Origin: Deltaproteobacteria bacterium
GTDB taxonomy: Bacteria > Myxococcota_A > UBA796 > UBA2385
DNA: 59,722 bases
Direction of reading: 5' to 3'
Assembly (NCBI GenBank): GCA_016792625.1
Contig: JAEUKK010000043.1
Span: 1 to 59,722 of the forward strand
Shown here piece after piece: positions 54,636-59,722 of the stretch. The notes beneath the pieces are model-generated. The model was not told the origin of the DNA. It saw only the letters and a list, made by a program, of their open reading frames with translations, and ran no database searches. Positions within the stretch are counted from its first letter, which is position 1. Each line of letters opens with the position of its first letter. The translations under genes and the position numbers were made by a program.

Positions 54636-54701
54636 TTAGCGCGGCTTCTTGGGGCCGGGCTTGGGGCGGGGCGAGGGGCGCCACTGGGGAGCGTTGATCA
54701 T
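54636..54701 (-). CDS. Proline-rich basic mini-ORF, possible leader peptide
   Basis: A 21-residue ORF, MINAPQWRPSPRPKPGPKKP plus a final Arg, with a perfect GGAGG seven bases before the ATG (cat on the plus strand at 54699-54701) and TAA at 54636-54638. It has seven prolines and six or seven basic residues. Proline-rich nascent peptides are slow to translate. Its place between a promoter-like element and a hairpin upstream of a methyltransferase fits a leader peptide; a stand-alone small basic protein is also possible. Confidence 0.5.
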   Translation of the reverse strand: MINAPQWRPSPRPKPGPKKPR

Positions 54702-54827
54702 GGGACCTCCAACTACCCGCGGCGCGGGCGGTGCTCGGGGGATGCGCGTCGGAGCGGGGGTCGAGGCCGATGGCAAGACCACGACCGAGGCGCGGTGCGG
54801 GCGGGGACCTCCGCCACTCGCTTGGGG

Positions 54828-54856
54828 AGCATACCTCAAGATGTGCGCGATGACAG
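54828..54856 (-). promoter_or_regulatory. Possible sigma-70 promoter for the mini-ORF/methyltransferase unit
   Basis: On the minus strand, CTGTCA (54856-54851) and TATGCT (54833-54828) are separated by exactly 17 bases, each matching four of six consensus positions. Transcription would start near 54820, giving a leader of about 120 bases before the mini-ORF. Confidence 0.4.
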
Positions 54857-54906
54857 GCAAAGACGCGGCGCGCGGGTGCGCGATCTGGGCCCGCCGCGGC
54901 CGCCGC

Positions 54907-56022
54907 TCAGAGCTTGCCGCAGTCGAGCTTGCCGCTGACCACACCGACAGGCACGGCATACTTGTCGCCGGGCTTGACCTTGTCCCACACGGCGCGGGGG
55001 GCCTCGCAGCTGTGGGCCTTCTTGCCGCCCACCTCTTTCCAGCTGATCGTGTAGAGCTCGGCTTTGGCGCCGGCCCGCTCGCAGCCCACGCAGTCGCCGG
55101 TGCGGCGCAGCTTCGGATCGGGCCAGCTCAACTTCTGGGCCTTGTCGCCGGTGGCCTTGGCCTCGCGGGTCTTGACCCACTTGTTGACCGTGTAGCTGCA
55201 CTTGTCGGCCATCACGGCCTCTTCGCGGGTCTTCGGCGTGCACTGCTTGGACTCTTTGAAGGTGCCGTCGCCCTGGTCTTTGCGCACGTTCTTGCAGGTC
55301 TCGCCGTCGGGCACGCTCTTGGTGCTGCGCTTCTCGGGCCGGCAGCTGACCCGGTCGGCGCCCGCGGGCACCTCGTCCTTCCAGGCCGACTCGCTGACCG
55401 ACTGCTTCTCTTCGACCGCGATGGTGGCGGCCCAGCTGAGGCTGGTGGCCTCGAGCTGGGCGTCTTTTTTCCAAAACATGAAGATGCCGCCGCAGAGCGC
55501 CGCGCCGAGCAGCAGGCCCACGCAGCCGAGGCCGGCGATCTTGCCGCCCATGCCGCCCTTCTTCTCTTGCTGCGGGGGCGCCCCGTGCGCGGCGTCGGCC
55601 GCGGCCCGCCGGGCAGCGTCAGCGGCGGCCTTCTCGGCCTTGGCCTCGGCCCGGGCGGCCTTGGCGCTGTCAGAGCCGAAGGCCTCGCCCTCGGCGGCGG
55701 CCTGCTCTCCCCGCAGCCGCACCTGCTTGCTGCCGTCGAGCTCGGCGCCGCAGGCCGAGCAGAAGGCGGCGTTGGCCGCGTTGGGGGCCTCGCAGGCCCG
55801 GCAGATGACGTCTTTACCGACGTAGACGTGATCTTCGACCTTGACCTTGTCTTCGTCGGCGGGGAAGTAGCGCCAGCTCGGGTCTTGGGCGCCGCCGCAG
55901 TTGGGGCAGTGTTTGTGATCGCGGGCCAGCAGCTTCTGCGCCCCGCAGTAGGAGCAGTCCCAGAGCATCTGGTAGGTGCCGAGGTCTTCTTCGCGGGAGG
56001 AGGGGGGCTCGTTTCCGGACAT
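54907..56022 (-). CDS. Double zinc-ribbon membrane protein
   Basis: A 371-residue protein. Two zinc ribbons are at the cytoplasmic N-terminus: Cys23/26 with Cys39/42 (CSYC...CPNC) and Cys74/77 with Cys88/91 (CRAC...CSAC). An Ala/Lys/Glu-rich coiled region (about 105-150), one transmembrane helix (about 162-184) and a C-terminal domain outside the cytoplasm follow, with at least seven Cys residues (including CVGCE) that could form disulfides or bind metal. I do not recognise the outer domain. The ATG has GGAGCAGCC upstream. The long frame continuing to 57492 is antisense to the next gene. Confidence 0.8.
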   Translation of the reverse strand: MSGNEPPSSREEDLGTYQMLWDCSYCGAQKLLARDHKHCPNCGGAQDPSWRYFPADEDKVKVEDHVYVGKDVICRACEAPNAANAAFCSACGAELDGSKQVRLRGEQAAAEGEAFGSDSAKAARAEAKAEKAAADAARRAAADAAHGAPPQQEKKGGMGGKIAGLGCVGLLLGAALCGGIFMFWKKDAQLEATSLSWAATIAVEEKQSVSESAWKDEVPAGADRVSCRPEKRSTKSVPDGETCKNVRKDQGDGTFKESKQCTPKTREEAVMADKCSYTVNKWVKTREAKATGDKAQKLSWPDPKLRRTGDCVGCERAGAKAELYTISWKEVGGKKAHSCEAPRAVWDKVKPGDKYAVPVGVVSGKLDCGKL

Positions 56023-56181
56023 GGCTGCTCCGAGGCGGGCGGGTCGCCCTCCTAAGCCGGCGCGGCCCGGTTCACACCGGCGGGCACCCGGTGTCATGCA
56101 GGTGACCTGATCGACCAAGCGCCGCCTCTGGAGCGCGCTCTGGGGCTTGCGCGCCCCGCGGGCCTGTGAGAGACTCCGCCC

Positions 56182-57558
56182 ATGCGCACCCAGCCCCTCC
56201 GCACGTCCCCCCGGTCCCCCCGGTCCCCTCGATCCCCGCGCCTTCAGGCCGCCGGCCTGATTGTCGCCGCGCTGCTGGCGGGGTGCACCGACTACAGCGT
56301 GTCCGCCAAGACCGAGCCGCAGCCGGGCAAAGAAGAAGAGCCCGAGCCTGAGCCCGAGCCTGAGGGGCCGCAGCCCAACCTCGTGATCTCGCCCGATCCG
56401 ATCCCTTGGGGCAACGTGCTGCACGACTGCCCCAAAGAGCAGGTCGTGACGATGAGCAACGAGGGCGACGCGACCCTTGAGGTCAGCGGGCTGCGCTTTG
56501 GCGGCGATGACGCCGACGTCTTCGGCGCGCCCGAGGGCCCGTGGACGCTCGAGCCCGGCGACAGCATCCCGGTCACGCTCTCGTTCACCCCGGGCGATAT
56601 CCGCGAGCACAGCGCCGATCTGGTCGCCGAGAGCAACGACCCCGACGGTGAGCTCGCCGTGCCCATGCAGGGCGAGGGCGTCGCGGCCGGCCTCATCGAA
56701 GAGCGCTGGGTGTCTGAGCCGGTCGACACCCTCGACGTGCTGTGGGTGGTCGACAACTCCTGCTCGATGTCTGAGTCGGTCGACATGGTCCGCACCAACT
56801 TCACCCTGTACATCGAGCAGTTCCTCGATCTGGGCATCGACTACCACCTCGCGACGGTCACCACCGACATGGACGACCCCGCGCAGCAGGGCCGCTTCCA
56901 GGGCGAGGTGATCACCGCCGCGATGAGCGACGCCGAGGCCCAGGCCGCCTTCCTCGCCTCGGTCGACGCCGGCGCCGCGGGCAGCGCCGATGAGAAGGGC
57001 TTCGCCGCCAGCCAAGCCGCGCTCACCGAGCCGCTGCTCAGCACCACCAACGTGGGCTTCTTGCGCGACGACGCCCACCTCGCCGTCATCGTGCTGACCG
57101 ACGAGAACGACGCCAGCAGCGTCAACGCCAGCGATTATGTGCGCTGGCTGCAGTCGCTCAAGCCCGACCCGGCCATGGTCAAGTTCCACGGCTTTATGGG
57201 CCTCGACTTCGAGCTCGACATCTTCGGCTGCAGCGTCGACAGCGCCAGCACCAAGTACATCGACGCGGCGAACATGACCGGCGGCTACGCCGGCGACATC
57301 TGCACCGACGACTGGCGCGGCAGCATGACCAGCATGTCGCTGGCCAGCGGTGGCATCCAGACCACGTTCACGCTGAGCAGCCGGCCCGACAGCCTCAGCG
57401 CGATCAACGTGACCGTCGACGGCGTGCGCGTGCGCTACGACCCGGTCAACGGCTGGACCTGGGACGAGATCACCAACACCGTCGCCCTGCACGGCACCTC
57501 GCTGCCCAACGTCGGCCAGGTGGTCATCATCGAGTACGAGTCCAGCAGCTGCGGCTGA
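56182..57558 (+). CDS. Lipoprotein with ASH/choice-of-anchor D-like and von Willebrand A-like domains
   Basis: A 458-residue lipoprotein. After a basic start with SPRSPRSPR repeats, the lipobox LLAGC gives Cys35. An acidic EPEPEPEP spacer (about 50-62) is followed by an immunoglobulin-like domain of the choice-of-anchor D/ASH type (about 66-168, ending VPMQGEGV). The von Willebrand A-like domain starts at about 183 with the metal site DNSCSMS (191-197), whose form with a central Cys is common in Myxococcota lipoproteins, and has VIVLTDENDASS. The last about 80 residues form a further beta domain. A role in surface adhesion is possible but unproven. Confidence 0.82.
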   Translation: MRTQPLRTSPRSPRSPRSPRLQAAGLIVAALLAGCTDYSVSAKTEPQPGKEEEPEPEPEPEGPQPNLVISPDPIPWGNVLHDCPKEQVVTMSNEGDATLEVSGLRFGGDDADVFGAPEGPWTLEPGDSIPVTLSFTPGDIREHSADLVAESNDPDGELAVPMQGEGVAAGLIEERWVSEPVDTLDVLWVVDNSCSMSESVDMVRTNFTLYIEQFLDLGIDYHLATVTTDMDDPAQQGRFQGEVITAAMSDAEAQAAFLASVDAGAAGSADEKGFAASQAALTEPLLSTTNVGFLRDDAHLAVIVLTDENDASSVNASDYVRWLQSLKPDPAMVKFHGFMGLDFELDIFGCSVDSASTKYIDAANMTGGYAGDICTDDWRGSMTSMSLASGGIQTTFTLSSRPDSLSAINVTVDGVRVRYDPVNGWTWDEITNTVALHGTSLPNVGQVVIIEYESSSCG

Positions 57559-57621
57559 GCGGCGCGCTGCCCGCGCGACCGCCCGCGCTCCTCTGCTCTT
57601 CTGCTGCCGCCTGTCGCCGCT

Positions 57622-57636
57622 GCCCGATGATCGGGC
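57622..57636. other. Palindrome between convergent genes
   Basis: GCCCGATGATCGGGC is a perfect palindrome around a single central base, in the 103-base gap between the convergent vWA lipoprotein gene and lpxC. It could contribute to termination in both directions; there is a short T-run (TTTTT) at 57657-57662. Confidence 0.4.
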
Positions 57637-57661
57637 GAGGGTGACGGCGGCGGCGCTGTTT

Positions 57662-58507
57662 TTAGACCTCGACCCGGTGCAGGGCGCCTTGGTCCCGCGC
57701 GGCCCGCAGCGCGGCGTGGACGAGCGCGTGGCCGTGCCGCACCGCGATCACCTGGGCCTGCAGCGGCCCGCCGAGCAGGGCCAGATCGCCGAGCAGGTCG
57801 AGCGCCTTGTGGCGCGCGCAGAGCCGGTCGGGCAAGGGGCCGCCCGAGAGCGGGCCGTGGGGCCCGAAGACGACCACCGCGTCAAGGTGCGCGCCCCGGG
57901 CGAGGCCGGCGGCGCTCAGGGCGGGCAGGTCCGAGAGGGCGCCAAAAGTTCGGGCCCAGGCCAGCTCTGTCGCGAAGTCGCCGTCGAGCGGGCGGCAGCG
58001 CAGGCGCTGGGGGCCGCCGGCCGCTGGGCCGAAGTTGACCGAGACGTCGAGCAGCAGGCCCTGGGCGGGCCGCAGGAGGAGCAGGCCGCCGCCGCCCTCG
58101 ACCTGGACGGGGGCCGAGAGCGCCCAGCGGGTGCGCGGGGCGTCGAGCGGGGCGCGGCCGGCGGCGCGCAGCAGGCCGAGCCAGGCCGCGGCGGCGCCGT
58201 CGAGCAGGGGCAGCTCGGGGCCGTCGAGCGCGACCTCGCAGTCGTCAATCCCGAAGCTGAGCAGGGCGGCGGCGAGGTGCTCGACCGTGCCGACCTGGGG
58301 GCCGCCGGGGGCGCCGAGCGTGGTCGAGAGGGCGGCGGCGCCCACCGCGTCGAGCGTGAGCGGCAGGGCCGGGCGCCCGGGCAGGTCGGTGCGCACAAAA
58401 CGTACACCTGCGCCGCATTCGGCTGGCATCAGGCGGGCGGTGACCCAGGCGCCACAGTGCAGGGCGACCCCGCGGATCGCGGCCGGGCGCGCGAGCGTGC
58501 CGCGCAC
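57662..58507 (-). CDS. lpxC: UDP-3-O-acyl-N-acetylglucosamine deacetylase
   Basis: A 281-residue zinc amidase that makes the first committed step of lipid A synthesis. The conserved residues are visible: Glu76/His77 in GTVEHLAAAL, the ARTFG block (185-189), zinc ligands His233 and Asp237 in ARHKALDLLGDL, and His260 in HGHALVH. It is shorter than E. coli LpxC (305 residues) but contains both domains. The GTG start lies one base after the stop of the DUF192 gene, with GAG in the ribosome-site position. It shows that the organism makes a lipopolysaccharide outer membrane. Confidence 0.92.
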   Translation of the reverse strand: MRGTLARPAAIRGVALHCGAWVTARLMPAECGAGVRFVRTDLPGRPALPLTLDAVGAAALSTTLGAPGGPQVGTVEHLAAALLSFGIDDCEVALDGPELPLLDGAAAAWLGLLRAAGRAPLDAPRTRWALSAPVQVEGGGGLLLLRPAQGLLLDVSVNFGPAAGGPQRLRCRPLDGDFATELAWARTFGALSDLPALSAAGLARGAHLDAVVVFGPHGPLSGGPLPDRLCARHKALDLLGDLALLGGPLQAQVIAVRHGHALVHAALRAARDQGALHRVEV

Positions 58508-58508
58508 C

Positions 58509-59078
58509 TTACTCGCGGCCCGCGCCGGGCAGGCCCTCGACCTGTGTGCCCACTCCGACGCCATTCTCGGTGAACCAGCCCAGGGGCACCTCGAGCGCGT
58601 ACTGGGCGGGGGCGCCCGAGGGCACGCCAGACTCGTCGCGGGGCTGCATGTCGCGCACGCTGACCACGCGGCCATCTTCGTCGATGTAGGCGATGCTCAG
58701 CGGCAGCAGGGTGTCGCGCATCCAGAAGCTGCGCGGGCGGGCCTCGGGGTAGACAAAAAGCATGCCGGTGCCGGCGGGAAGGGCGGTGCGCATCATCAGC
58801 CCGCGCTGGCGCTCGCCGTCATCATCGGCCACCTCGGCGATCACGAGCTTGCCGCCCACGAGCAGCGAGGTGGTGGGCAGGGGCGGCTGTGGCACGCCCG
58901 CGAGCGCGGGGCGGGCGGGCGCGGGGCGGGCGGGCGTGGCGCCGACCGCGGGCGCGGCGGCGGGCCGGGCGGCCTCGGGCGCAGGGCAGCCGGCGTTGAG
59001 CGCGGTGCAGAGGGCGGCGAGCCCGACCGAGGCGCCGAGGCCGAGGCGCGCGGGCCAGGTGAGGGCGGGGCCAGACAT
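58509..59078 (-). CDS. DUF192 family lipoprotein
   Basis: A 189-residue exported protein. The N-terminal hydrophobic stretch ending LNAGC (lipobox-like) suggests lipidation at Cys31, followed by an Ala/Pro-rich spacer to about 68. The DUF192 domain has VEVADDDGERQRGLMMRTALP-type spacing (here EVADDDGERQRGLMMR), GTGMLFVYPEARPRSFWMRDT, PLSIAYIDEDGRVV and a Gly-rich C-terminus. Function unknown. The ATG has GGAGCGCCC upstream. It is translationally coupled to lpxC. Confidence 0.85.
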   Translation of the reverse strand: MSGPALTWPARLGLGASVGLAALCTALNAGCPAPEAARPAAAPAVGATPARPAPARPALAGVPQPPLPTTSLLVGGKLVIAEVADDDGERQRGLMMRTALPAGTGMLFVYPEARPRSFWMRDTLLPLSIAYIDEDGRVVSVRDMQPRDESGVPSGAPAQYALEVPLGWFTENGVGVGTQVEGLPGAGRE

Positions 59079-59436
59079 GGGCGCTCCAGGCGGGCGGGAC
59101 GGGGCCCGCTATCCCGCGGAGAGGGGTGGGCGCCCCGGCGGGCGGGGCCCGCCGGCGGCCGTCCGCCGGGCGCGGCGCGGGGCGCCTTGGTCGCTGCGCG
59201 ACCGGGCCGCGGGGCGGCCCGCCCTCTGGCCGGCCTGGCGCGCGCGAAGCGAAGGCCGGCGTGGGCGGTAGACTGGGGCCGCCCCGCGCCCCGGGAGGGG
59301 CGTCGTCATCGAGGTTGACGCCCTCTAAGCCAACACTGACTTGATCGACGCGACACGCCTGCAGCGCTGACTCCCGCTGGCGGTGATGTGGGCCGCACCG
59401 GGCGACGGTGAAGGGCCGGACCTCCCCCAACAGCAG
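59079..59436. other. Intergenic region before repeat element A
   Basis: No gene is seen. The first half is very GC-rich (GGCGGGGCCCGCCGGCGGCC-like palindromic stretches near 59140-59165). A less GC-rich part at about 59320-59400 contains no recognisable promoter or RNA. Confidence 0.4.
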
Positions 59437-59580
59437 CCGAGACCTTCGCGGCGACCCCCTCATCGCCCATATCAGACCCAAAACGCGCCGCTCCGGGGGG
59501 TTTCCAAAGGGGGGCCTTTGCGGGCTGGCGCGCGGCGCTGCCATGCGCCGCGCGAAGCCTGCCCGCTGGCCCCCCTTTGG
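59437..59580 (+). repeat. Dispersed repeat element A, copy 3 (best-preserved hairpin)
   Basis: This 144-base element starts CCGAGACCTTCGCGGCGACC. Its right half is a long hairpin: outer arms CCAAAGGGGGGCC (59504-59516) and GGCCCCCCTTTGG (59568-59580) are perfectly complementary over 13 bases. Inner stems include GCGGGC/GCCCGC and GCGCGGCG/CGCCGCGC. It ends 15 bases from the stop codon of the partial transposase. Confidence 0.88.
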
Positions 59581-59594
59581 CGGCTCATCATCGA

Positions 59595-59722
59595 TCACAT
59601 CTCGGGAACCTCGTCCTGGAGCATATTGTAGACCAGTACCATCTGTTGGAGCTCGGCGAATCCTCGACCAAGCACCTGCCAGCCGGCGATCTTGTTCGAT
59701 GGAAGAAACCCCCCGAGCCGCG
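59595..59722 (-). CDS. IS4/Tn5-like transposase, C-terminal fragment cut by window edge
   Basis: The last 41 codons of a gene that enters from the right edge. The translation contains RLGGFLPSN, then GWQVLGRGFAELQQMV and a final Glu-Val-Pro-Glu-Met. The RLGGFL...W..L.RG...L pattern matches the C-terminus of IS4-family/Tn5-like transposases. The fragment is clearly less GC-rich than the rest of the window, as expected for a recent insertion. Whether the full gene is intact cannot be seen. Confidence 0.7.
   Translation of the reverse strand, partial: RLGGFLPSNKIAGWQVLGRGFAELQQMVLVYNMLQDEVPEM

Noticed and set aside
54907..57492. Extended 861-codon minus-strand version of the zinc-ribbon protein
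   Set aside because: The extension is antisense to the vWA lipoprotein gene; a good ribosome site and ATG at 56022 define the real start.

Overview
This window is very GC-rich DNA from a Gram-negative bacterium, judged by lpxC, outer-membrane beta-barrels and lipoproteins. Several traits point to Myxococcota or a neighbouring former deltaproteobacterial lineage: lipoproteins with a DNSCSMS-type von Willebrand A domain, a DUF4388-like protein with long Pro/Ala-rich linkers, tandem Asp/Gly/Thr-rich cytochrome c lipoproteins, and a tandem pair of ArsA/Get3-family ATPases. The phylum assignment is an inference, since no rRNA gene is present.

The centre of the window is the chromosomal replication origin. 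On the minus strand, running left, are dnaA, dnaN, recF and gyrB, followed by fabH and the two ArsA/Get3 ATPases. On the plus strand, running right, are rpmH, rnpA, yidD, yidC, khpB (jag), mnmE and gshB. Clusters of DnaA-box-like nonamers lie on both sides of dnaA (26740-26923 and 28693-28766), so the origin looks bipartite. The usual mnmG, rsmG, parA and parB genes do not follow mnmE.

Left arm (0-20 kb): a carbonic anhydrase/SulP transporter operon, a secreted metallophosphoesterase, an AlkD-like protein, MsrA, a glutathione S-transferase whose start codon seems to be lost, a polytopic membrane protein, two cytochrome c lipoproteins, a membrane-anchored PD-(D/E)XK-like protein, an ATP-grasp protein, a DUF4388-like protein, TrmH, a TlpA-like thioredoxin, a DUF1279 protein and two outer-membrane beta-barrel proteins.

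Right arm (35-59.7 kb): a DUF167 and SDR pair, a GNAT acetyltransferase, an aldehyde dehydrogenase fused to an aminotransferase-fold domain that lacks the catalytic lysine, an operon of two DUF4349 proteins with a GT39-like membrane protein, uvrC, a tail-anchored pseudokinase divergent from a TPR protein with a degenerate NTPase domain, a methyltransferase preceded by a proline-rich mini-ORF and terminator-like hairpin, a zinc-ribbon membrane protein, a vWA lipoprotein, lpxC, a DUF192 protein, and the 3' end of an IS4/Tn5-like transposase at the right edge.

Several intergenic regions carry dispersed GC-rich palindromic repeats of at least three types (called A, B and C here). They occur near 0-0.3, 35.5, 37.1, 53.1 and 59.5 kb. 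No tRNA, rRNA or CRISPR array was recognised.
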